From assembly GCA_937897085.1 (NCBI GenBank), contig CALCOR010000267.1, forward strand, positions 1-7,387: a stretch of DNA of 7,387 nucleotides, in the 5' to 3' direction. Positions 1-5,404 of the stretch are shown in pieces. Under the pieces are notes generated by a model. The model was not told where the DNA came from and did no database searches. It saw only the letters and a program-made list of their open reading frames with translations. This stretch comes from an uncultured euryarchaeote (GTDB lineage Archaea; Thermoplasmatota; Poseidoniia; Poseidoniales; Thalassarchaeaceae). A program made the position numbers and the translations under genes. Each line of letters opens with the position of its first letter. Position 1 is the stretch's first letter.

Positions 1-867
1 AGCGTGCTCGCTTCCGGAGATGTTTATCACGAACTGCCAGTAGCGCCAGGCGGCAACCGACAATGTAGCGAAGCGATGCAGATTGGGCAGCGCTGTGTGC
101 TCGGTTGCGGTTAATTTTCGCACGGATTCATAACCGGACAATATCGCTTGCCAGCGTTCTGTGACCGGCTCACCATCCTGCCATCCGAAGCCGACGAAAG
201 CCATCACCAGATCGAGTGCAATCGCTCCCGCGCATATCTCCTCGAAGTCGAGCACTGCGAGCACTTTTCCAGACGTGCCGAGAACGTTGTCAGGAAACAG
301 ATCACCGTGGATGATGCCATTCGGTAGGTCATCAGGAATGTCTTCCTTCAACCGCACAGCTTCTTGTTCCAACTGGCGCAGAAAAGGGGACCAAGCACCC
401 TCCGAATCAGCGTGTTCGAACATGTCCTCCCAGAGTCTAAATCCCATGTAATAGGATGAACTGAGTCCATCACAAACAGGTACAGCGTGCAGTTGAGCCA
501 TTACTTCACCCAATGAATACAGTGAGTCAGAATCGGAGGCAAGCCAGCCCGCCTCCACGAACGGCAGCAGCATCCAAGCGAGACCATCCTTGATCAATAT
601 CCGTTCACCTCCACTCAACTGTAACGGAACGGGCGTCGGGAATCCATGCTCAGCGATCCAACAGGTGTGTGCGATCAACTCCTCGACCTGTTCAGGAGTT
701 CGTTCGTTCCAGACCTTGAGCACCAGTCGCGTACCATCGGCCAGTTGCAGCAGGAAGTTTGAGTTGGCCCAGCCACCTTCCAGTGGTGAGATACCCACGA
801 GGCCCGCCATCCCGGCAGCATCGAGCAGTTCAGCAGCATCCTCGGCGCTGACCTGCGTGTAGGCCAT
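1..867 (-). CDS. APH-fold kinase resembling type II homoserine kinase, C-terminus cut by window edge
   Basis: Phosphotransfer from ATP to a small hydroxylated substrate in the cytoplasm is the family role. Reading the minus strand from the ATG at 867 gives 289 codons with no stop before the left edge. Visible parts: a glycine-rich N-terminal strand (GGWANSNFLL, residues 31-40), a beta-3 lysine (K51 in LVLKVW), FPTPVPL (76-82), the catalytic loop HGDLFPDNV (187-195, with D189 and N194), and the metal-binding DFE (207-209) followed by DLVMAFVGF. The HGDLFPDNVL...DFEE arrangement and the P-x-P stretch are typical of homoserine kinase-like (ThrB-II) members rather than antibiotic-resistance kinases; those proteins are a little over 300 residues, so only a short tail should be missing. 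It lies 9 bases behind the glycosyltransferase, with a strong ribosome binding site overlapping that gene's stop codon, so the two are probably co-translated. No threonine-pathway neighbour is visible, so another substrate (amino sugar, choline-like or amino alcohol) remains possible. Family is firm, substrate is not. Confidence 0.88.
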   Translation of the reverse strand, partial: MAYTQVSAEDAAELLDAAGMAGLVGISPLEGGWANSNFLLQLADGTRLVLKVWNERTPEQVEELIAHTCWIAEHGFPTPVPLQLSGGERILIKDGLAWMLLPFVEAGWLASDSDSLYSLGEVMAQLHAVPVCDGLSSSYYMGFRLWEDMFEHADSEGAWSPFLRQLEQEAVRLKEDIPDDLPNGIIHGDLFPDNVLGTSGKVLAVLDFEEICAGAIALDLVMAFVGFGWQDGEPVTERWQAILSGYESVRKLTATEHTALPNLHRFATLSVAAWRYWQFVINISGSEHA

Positions 868-870
868 CCA

Positions 871-878
871 CTCACCTC
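871..878 (-). promoter_or_regulatory. Shine-Dalgarno site of the APH-fold kinase gene
   Basis: On the minus strand the bases read GAGGTGAG, almost fully complementary to the archaeal 16S 3' end, ending 3 bases before the kinase ATG at 867 (GAGG core 7 bases away). It overlaps the TGA stop of the glycosyltransferase (879-877), which suggests translational coupling and fixes the kinase start. Confidence 0.8.
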
Positions 879-2133
879 ATGCGACTTCGTCGAGCACTGA
901 GCGGAAGGCGGCGATGGACCTGCGATGGTCGACTATCCCACAGTGTTCTCTTGCCTTCTCACCCAGGGAATCTCGGTCTGCATGTGCTTGTTTGAGAGCA
1001 CTCACCCAATCGTCGAGTCCGGAATCAGCGGACACCACGATTCCACCCTCACCGACCGCTTCGGGCTGGGAACCGGTCGCAACCGACACGGTCGGGACGC
1101 CGAACAACCCAGCCTCGTTGACCACCCGTCCCCACGAGCCGGTGCTGGCGACGGTCAGCAGGTGCACGTCGCAGCGGCTGAACACCTCCTCGACAGGCGT
1201 GTGTCCGTGCCAGGTGGTGTTGGAGAACTTACCCAGTGCCTCGGCGTACGACCCACCACCATGGACATCTACGCGCGCTTCTGGCCATGATTCTGCTAGA
1301 CGGGGAAGCAGGCGTGTGTAGAATTCAGCACCCTTCTCCGGAGTTACTCCCACGATTGCGATGCGCGCTACATCCAGATCACCGTCTTCAGAGCGTGCAG
1401 TCATTCCTTTCTCCCGCATCTCGTTGACTCCGTCGCTGCTGCCGAACCTGCCGGCGAAGTCGACCGGGAGGCGTACGTTCCTGACCGCCTTGACATCGAA
1501 TGTCTCCGCCACCTGCTCTCCTAGGCCCGCACCCGCGCAACAGACTACCGCCGCCGCTTCGAGACTCGCTCTGTAGATGCCCGGATGTCGGAATTGCAGT
1601 TCATCGCGCACGAATACCACGTAGGGAATCCCATGCGCCGAGAATCGCTGTGCAGCACCGGCGGACCAATGCAACTGTGTCACACCTACCACTGGGGTGT
1701 CCGCTCCCCTCCGGCTGCTCATGATGGTGGAGATGTGTGAATCGATTGCCTTGGCGAATCCCACATTCGTCTTTCTCAAGTGCCTGCGCTGCAACGACTT
1801 GCGTGGTTGCCCACTCTTCTCGGACAGTCTCCACGCCAAACCTGACCAGAGATCCTCCACAGGTAGGTCGAGCGCCCAGCGGGCGATTTGGGAATCCTCA
1901 GTCAACTCTGTTGGCGCGCCGCGCGCGCCGCTCTGGAGAGCACTGACCGACCAACCCTGTGTGAGCATCGAGTCTGCAATATCTTGGCCCGGCTCAAGTG
2001 GCACGTACTCTGGAGCGACATCGGCCAGCGGTCCGGGAACTCCCACGCCCTTGAGCAGTGTTGCCAGACTCATCTCGGCGCCACCTGCCGGCGGGTCGAG
2101 GTCGCGCACCGCTGCGATGAGCAGCCCTGACAT
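877..2133 (-). CDS. GT-B glycosyltransferase, family 4-like
   Basis: Predicted to transfer a sugar from a nucleotide-sugar donor to an acceptor that cannot be named from sequence. The 418-residue length and two-lobed order fit GT-B enzymes. The N-terminal lobe opens with LLIAAVRDLDPPAGGAEMS (residues 4-22), the P-x-GGAE loop near the acceptor site. The C-terminal donor lobe begins near ARIAIVGVTPEKGAEF (256-271), a variant of the GR-x-x-x-KG strand, followed by VDVHGGGSY, WHGHTPVEEVFSRCDVHL and the donor-site helix WGRVVNEAGLFGVPTVS (334-350). The usual E-x7-E pair is only half present: E340 is kept, while the first Glu position is G332. There is no signal peptide or membrane segment, so it is cytoplasmic or peripheral. 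The ATG at 2133 has GAGGGG just upstream and puts the first beta strand at the start, supporting this choice. It leads the operon with the APH-fold kinase and is divergent from the oxidoreductase. Confidence 0.9.
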   Translation of the reverse strand: MSGLLIAAVRDLDPPAGGAEMSLATLLKGVGVPGPLADVAPEYVPLEPGQDIADSMLTQGWSVSALQSGARGAPTELTEDSQIARWALDLPVEDLWSGLAWRLSEKSGQPRKSLQRRHLRKTNVGFAKAIDSHISTIMSSRRGADTPVVGVTQLHWSAGAAQRFSAHGIPYVVFVRDELQFRHPGIYRASLEAAAVVCCAGAGLGEQVAETFDVKAVRNVRLPVDFAGRFGSSDGVNEMREKGMTARSEDGDLDVARIAIVGVTPEKGAEFYTRLLPRLAESWPEARVDVHGGGSYAEALGKFSNTTWHGHTPVEEVFSRCDVHLLTVASTGSWGRVVNEAGLFGVPTVSVATGSQPEAVGEGGIVVSADSGLDDWVSALKQAHADRDSLGEKAREHCGIVDHRRSIAAFRSVLDEVA

Positions 2134-2235
2134 ACCCCTCGCTCATCGCCCTGCGCTCATCACATCACCGCTCCAGCGAGCCTTCTGAACGCGTTCCGGC
2201 AGCATCATAGCAAGAAGTCGGCACGCCGCTGGCGC
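2134..2235. promoter_or_regulatory. Shared divergent upstream region
   Basis: These 102 bases separate the start codons of the divergent glycosyltransferase operon and the oxidoreductase gene, so both promoters should lie here or overlap the coding ends. A 7-base direct repeat GCTCATC occurs at 2141-2147 and 2155-2161, 14 bases apart, and CTCGCT (2138-2143) is matched by its inverse AGCGAG (2175-2180). A slightly AT-richer patch, CATCATAGCAAG (2203-2214), lies about 28 bases before the oxidoreductase ATG, where a TATA box would sit for a leaderless transcript, but it is a poor TATA match. The call is by position rather than by a clear promoter motif. Confidence 0.45.
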
Positions 2236-3282
2236 ATGGCGTTCAGTATTGCGGTCGTCGGCACCGGATACTGGGGCCGGAATCACCTGCGTACGCTCGC
2301 CGCGCTGCAGACTGAGGGGTTGCTCGATCGGCTCATCGTCTGCGATGTGGATGAAGTGCGCGCAAGGGAGATGTCCGAAGAGTTCGGCTGCGACTGGCAC
2401 ACAGACGCCCTTGCTCTCAAGAAGCGCTTCCGCATCGATGCCGCCACCATTGCCACACCTACACCTCAGCACGCATCTCTTGCTATTGCACTCATGGAGC
2501 AGGGGGTGCATGTGCTCGTCGAGAAGCCCTTGGCCATGAATGAAGTCGAGGCCGAAGAGGTAGTTGCCGCCGCCGCCGCCAACGACCGTGTACTGATGGT
2601 CGGCCATCTGTTCCGTCATCACGCTTCCATTCGTGAAGCGTGTGAGATGATCGCACGCGGGGAGCTCGGGCCGATTCTACACATCGAATCCGATCGCCTC
2701 TCGGTACGCGCACCCCGGCCCGACATAGGGGTCATCGCCGCGCTTGGCATCCATGACATGGACATCTGTTGTGATCTGCTCGGAGACGTTTCACCGACAT
2801 CGGTAACAGCCATCGCCCTTCCATCGGACGAAGAGGGAATCGAGGATCATGCAGTGGTTCATCTGAGGTTCCCAAAGGGCTCTGGGGGCAACCCAAGGGG
2901 AGTACCATGCGTAATCTCTGTTTCGTGGAGGAGTCGCATCCAAGGAAAGGTCCGCGACCTGCGTATCATAGGACGCGATGCCAGTCTGCACCTCGATTAC
3001 CTCGACCATGGGGGATTGTGGGTCCATCGTCACCCAGGCAACGCGCACGGACAGCGATGGGGGGGATTCGATGCCGCACCCCGTGACCGTGTGGAACTTC
3101 CTCTCGGCGAGCCGAGCCTGACTGCCGAACTGCGCCGATTCATCCACGCCTCCAAGGGGTTCACTGACGAGCCGTTGCTCACTCCCGGTGCTGTCGGCGT
3201 GGCGGGAGTGCGCCTCGTCGAAGCCGCACTGGCGTCCGCTGCTTCAGGGTCAACCGTCACCATCGACCAGCAGGCCGATTGA
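2236..3282 (+). CDS. Gfo/Idh/MocA-family NAD(P)-dependent sugar oxidoreductase
   Basis: Predicted cytoplasmic dehydrogenase that oxidises or reduces a hydroxyl of a sugar, nucleotide sugar or cyclitol with NAD(P). The 348 residues fit the family. The N-terminal Rossmann fold carries VVGTGYWGRNH (residues 7-17, G-x-G-x-x-G), an acidic end to beta-2 (CDVDE, 36-40), TIATPTPQHA (71-80) and the family EKP motif (96-98), whose Lys is catalytic in characterised members. The C-terminal domain carries GHLFRHHASI (123-132) and GIHDMDI (171-177), which holds the conserved His/Asp pair at H173 and D176/D174. This set resembles nucleotide-sugar 3-dehydrogenases such as GnnA/WlbA-type enzymes, but myo-inositol or other dehydrogenases cannot be excluded. 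The ATG has no evident Shine-Dalgarno site, so leaderless expression is possible. The frame stays open upstream to 2131, but the Rossmann strand starts at residue 4, which supports 2236. Divergence from a glycosyltransferase hints at a glycan role. Confidence 0.92.
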   Translation: MAFSIAVVGTGYWGRNHLRTLAALQTEGLLDRLIVCDVDEVRAREMSEEFGCDWHTDALALKKRFRIDAATIATPTPQHASLAIALMEQGVHVLVEKPLAMNEVEAEEVVAAAAANDRVLMVGHLFRHHASIREACEMIARGELGPILHIESDRLSVRAPRPDIGVIAALGIHDMDICCDLLGDVSPTSVTAIALPSDEEGIEDHAVVHLRFPKGSGGNPRGVPCVISVSWRSRIQGKVRDLRIIGRDASLHLDYLDHGGLWVHRHPGNAHGQRWGGFDAAPRDRVELPLGEPSLTAELRRFIHASKGFTDEPLLTPGAVGVAGVRLVEAALASAASGSTVTIDQQAD

Positions 3283-3287
3283 GCAGC

Positions 3288-3308
3288 ATTCAAGAATCGG
3301 CCTTGAAT
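3288..3308. repeat. Perfect 7-bp inverted repeat (hairpin) downstream of oxidoreductase gene
   Basis: ATTCAAG (3288-3294) and CTTGAAT (3302-3308) are perfect inverse complements around a 7-base spacer, AATCGGC. The element starts 6 bases after the oxidoreductase stop and ends 10 bases before the ATG of the small membrane protein. No T-run follows, so it does not look like an intrinsic terminator. It could be an operator for a dimeric regulator or an RNA hairpin over the next gene's start. The stem is AT-rich and short, so stability is modest. Confidence 0.5.
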
Positions 3309-3318
3309 CGGCGACCTG

Positions 3319-3660
3319 ATGGCGCCGAATCTGGCTGACCCTCTGCTCGGCCCACTCTACGACCTCTACGTCGCAGCGCTGGGCGACACGGCTGCCTGGG
3401 CACTCGGTCACCTGACGTTGCTGGCCATCGTCGTTCTCGTCGCCTGGGTGTTGAAGAATCGTCACGACGTGATCACCAACCTCGACCTGAGGCCGCGTAC
3501 CATCGGCGGGGCGCTGGTGTTCGTTGGTTCATTCGTTGCCTTCACATTGGTGTGCAACAGTTTGTTCGGTTTCCCCCTCGGCGGCGCGGTGGTCACCAGT
3601 CTCTCGAGCGTTCTGTTCGTGCTCTGGTGCTATCGCTGGTTGGAAGGCGCACGCGTCTAG
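3319..3660 (+). CDS. Small three-helix membrane protein of unknown function
   Basis: I do not recognise a family. The 113-residue product has three hydrophobic stretches long enough to span a membrane: about 27-45 (AWALGHLTLLAIVVLVAWV), 62-82 (IGGALVFVGSFVAFTLVC region) and 87-107 (LGGAVVTSLSSVLFVLWCY region). A hydrophilic loop, KNRHDVITNLDLRPR (46-60), lies between the first two; its basic residues suggest it is cytoplasmic, which would put the N-terminus outside. There is no signal peptide or conserved metal or catalytic motif. The gene lies 36 bases after the oxidoreductase in the same direction and could share its transcript. No good Shine-Dalgarno sequence precedes the ATG, so the start is less certain than for its neighbours. 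The hydrophobic pattern and high-GC codon use argue that it is real. It could be an accessory subunit or an orphan membrane protein. Confidence 0.62.
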   Translation: MAPNLADPLLGPLYDLYVAALGDTAAWALGHLTLLAIVVLVAWVLKNRHDVITNLDLRPRTIGGALVFVGSFVAFTLVCNSLFGFPLGGAVVTSLSSVLFVLWCYRWLEGARV

Positions 3661-3682
3661 TGTCGCACTCTCACCCTTCTAT

Positions 3683-3702
3683 CGCGTGATGTCAGGGCCT
3701 GA
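3683..3702. repeat. Imperfect 20-bp direct repeat, copy 1 (chaperonin leader region)
   Basis: The stretch reading CGCGTGATGTCAGGGCCTGA matches 3821-3840 at 18 of 20 positions. It lies between the small membrane protein stop and the chaperonin start. Its 3' half is itself a near-palindrome, TCAGG-G-CCTGA (3692-3702), and GTGAT occurs on each side (3686-3690 and 3706-3710). The offset from copy 2 is 138 bases, a multiple of three, and in the chaperonin's frame it reads RVMSGPD, followed after one codon by a TGA stop at 3707-3709. Confidence 0.6.
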
Positions 3703-3760
3703 TACGTGATTTTCAACGGCCTCAAAGGTTCTTCAAGGGGATTGGGGTCGGCGCATCGCT

Positions 3761-3769
3761 GGAGTGAGG
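3761..3769 (+). promoter_or_regulatory. Shine-Dalgarno site of the chaperonin gene
   Basis: GGAGTGAGG contains two cores complementary to the 16S 3' end: GGAG at 3761-3764, 8 bases before the ATG at 3773, and GAGG at 3766-3769, 3 bases before it. The site overlaps an in-frame GTG at 3764, which argues that the ATG at 3773 is the true start. Confidence 0.65.
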
Positions 3770-3772
3770 TGG

Positions 3773-5350
3773 ATGGAGACTTCGTCGGATGCCCCCGTCG
3801 TAATCGTACGTGAGCAGACCCGCGTGACGTCAGGGCCAGAGGTCCAGCAGAAAATCATCCACGCGTGCCGCGCCCTTGCATCCATCCTCAGGGGAACGCT
3901 GGGTCCACGCGGGCTCGACAAGGGACTGTACAAGTCGAACGGTGAATTCGCCGTCACCTCTGACGGAGCGCGCATCATCAACGACCTACTCATCAAGAAT
4001 CCAGGAGCGAAACTGCTCGTCTCCCTAGGCAAGTCACAGGAGAGCGTCATCGGGGACGGGGTCACTTCGACCGTGCTGTTCGCCGGCGCGCTGCTCGATG
4101 AAGCGAGCAGGCTCCTGCGCACAGGAGTGAACCCACTTGTTATCGTGGACGGATATCAAGCCGCACTGTCTCATGCGCTCACACGCCTTGACGAGTTGGA
4201 GATCACGGTTGCAGGAGATGATCGAGATCTGTTGACTCAGGTGGCTTGCACAGCCCTGTCCGGGCGAGTCGCCGCCGCTGAGAGCGAGATGTTCAGCACG
4301 ATGATCGCCGATGCTCTCGACACCGTCACCCAGCAACAGGGAGACTCCACCCGCTGTGAGGCGGAGGATGTTCTGTTCGACAAGTTGGAGGAGGGCACCC
4401 TGTCCGATTCATGCCTCATACGCGGTGTGGTCTGGAAGAAGCGCATTCCGCTGACGCGCATGGCTGGCGTGCGCACCGATGTGTGCATCGCAGTGCTGCA
4501 CGCTGACCTGAAGCCACCTGAGATTAGGCGCGATGCGGAGATAGAGTTCAGCGAGGTATCCGCCTACGAGGAGTTCATCGCCGTCCAAGAGCAGGCCCGT
4601 GAACAGCTTGCAGAGAGTCTGCTCGCTAGCGGTGCCGACCTGTTCTGCTGTTCGGGTGAAGTCGATCGCAGCGTGCTGCACAAACTGGATGCCGCCGACG
4701 CTATGGTCATCGCTGACCTTGACGAGCAGCAATTACGTCAGGTCGCTCAGGCGAGTGGCGCCAATGTGGTCGAGCATATCACCGACCTTGGCAAAGACGA
4801 CCTCGGCAGGGCAGCCAGCGTCAACGCGGAATCGCGCCAATCGACAGACGAGGTGCAGGACCGCATCATCATCGATGGCTGTGAAGGACCGCTCGTAACC
4901 TGCTTAATCGCAGGAACGGCCTCTGCTGACGAGGTCATCCGCGGCCTTTACGATGCTTTGCGGGCGACCAGCCTGACCATTCGTGAAGGAGCGGTGCTCA
5001 CAGGAGCCGGCAGCGCGCACATGGCAGCATCACTCTCAGTCATCGAAGCCGCCGAAGCGGTAGGGGATAGAACCAGGCTGGGCATCGAGGCATTCTCACG
5101 CGCTCTAGAGGTGATTCCGTGGACACTGGCATCGAACTCCGGAGCAGATGCGCTCGATGCTCTGCTGGAACTGCGTGCCAGCCAACGCGAGGCAGGTCCA
5201 GCAATCGGCGTCCGCGCCGATGGAACGATCGGCGATGTCAGCGCGGTGCTCGAGCCCGCGCAGAGCATCATCCACTCGCTGGTCACCGCCACCGAGACAG
5301 CCTGCAGCCTGCTGCGCTGCGATCAGGTGATCAGTGCCCGCGGCGACTGA
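3773..5350 (+). CDS. Divergent group II chaperonin (thermosome/CCT-type) subunit
   Basis: Thermosome subunits form two stacked rings with a built-in lid and fold proteins by ATP-driven closure in the cytoplasm. From the ATG at 3773 the product has 525 residues, slightly short for the usual 540-550. The equatorial domain shows LGPRGLDK (43-50), TSDGARI (62-68) and GDGVTS (94-99). The apical domain has IRGVVWKKRIPL and the region from LKPPEIRRDAEIEFSE through the following charged helix (about 245-285), which corresponds to the lid protrusion. The returning half has the catalytic-type Asp in YDAL (D394), then LTGAGSAHM (409-417), LASNSGADALDALLELR and LRCDQVISA. Compared with usual members, TNDG is TSDG, GDGTT is GDGVT and GGGAxE is GAGSAH, and the Gly/Met-rich tail is absent. 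This points to a specialised paralogue, perhaps with altered ATPase. A GTG at 3764 would add three residues. It may form rings alone or with standard subunits encoded elsewhere. Confidence 0.93.
   Translation: METSSDAPVVIVREQTRVTSGPEVQQKIIHACRALASILRGTLGPRGLDKGLYKSNGEFAVTSDGARIINDLLIKNPGAKLLVSLGKSQESVIGDGVTSTVLFAGALLDEASRLLRTGVNPLVIVDGYQAALSHALTRLDELEITVAGDDRDLLTQVACTALSGRVAAAESEMFSTMIADALDTVTQQQGDSTRCEAEDVLFDKLEEGTLSDSCLIRGVVWKKRIPLTRMAGVRTDVCIAVLHADLKPPEIRRDAEIEFSEVSAYEEFIAVQEQAREQLAESLLASGADLFCCSGEVDRSVLHKLDAADAMVIADLDEQQLRQVAQASGANVVEHITDLGKDDLGRAASVNAESRQSTDEVQDRIIIDGCEGPLVTCLIAGTASADEVIRGLYDALRATSLTIREGAVLTGAGSAHMAASLSVIEAAEAVGDRTRLGIEAFSRALEVIPWTLASNSGADALDALLELRASQREAGPAIGVRADGTIGDVSAVLEPAQSIIHSLVTATETACSLLRCDQVISARGD
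3821..3840. repeat. Imperfect 20-bp direct repeat, copy 2 (inside chaperonin gene)
   Basis: Second copy of the leader repeat at 3683-3702, with 18 of 20 bases identical (differences at the eighth and eighteenth positions). Here it encodes RVTSGPE, about residues 17-23 of the chaperonin, just before the first conserved equatorial helix. The palindrome is weaker in this copy (TCAGG-G-CCAGA). Confidence 0.6.
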
Positions 5351-5404
5351 ACGCGAATGTGACTCGTCCCGAACGTTGCCGGTTGATTCAAAGGCGTAAT
5401 CGTC

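Noticed and set aside
161..862. Plus-strand open frames opposite the APH-fold kinase
   Set aside because: The minus strand has an uninterrupted 289-codon frame with the full set of APH catalytic motifs; the plus-strand products are Ser-rich shadows.
1697..2188. Plus-strand open frame of about 163 codons across the glycosyltransferase gene
   Set aside because: The opposite strand encodes the conserved GT-B N-terminal lobe; the plus product is low-complexity and Ser/Pro/Arg-rich, as typical for a shadow frame.
2143..2622. Antisense open frame of about 159 codons overlapping the divergent upstream region and the start of the oxidoreductase gene
   Set aside because: It overlaps a clearly conserved Rossmann domain on the other strand, its product has no recognisable motif, and long antisense frames are expected in GC-rich coding DNA.
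3683..3709. Possibility that the chaperonin is translated from further upstream, through the RVMSGPD segment
   Set aside because: An in-frame TGA at 3707-3709 separates it from the chaperonin, and a good ribosome binding site lies directly before the ATG at 3773.
3289..5393. TTCAAG/TTCAAAGG-like words upstream of three plus-strand genes (about 3289, 3732 and 5387)
   Set aside because: The words are short, differ from each other, and sit at unequal distances (30, 41 and 18 bases) from the start codons, so chance is an adequate explanation.
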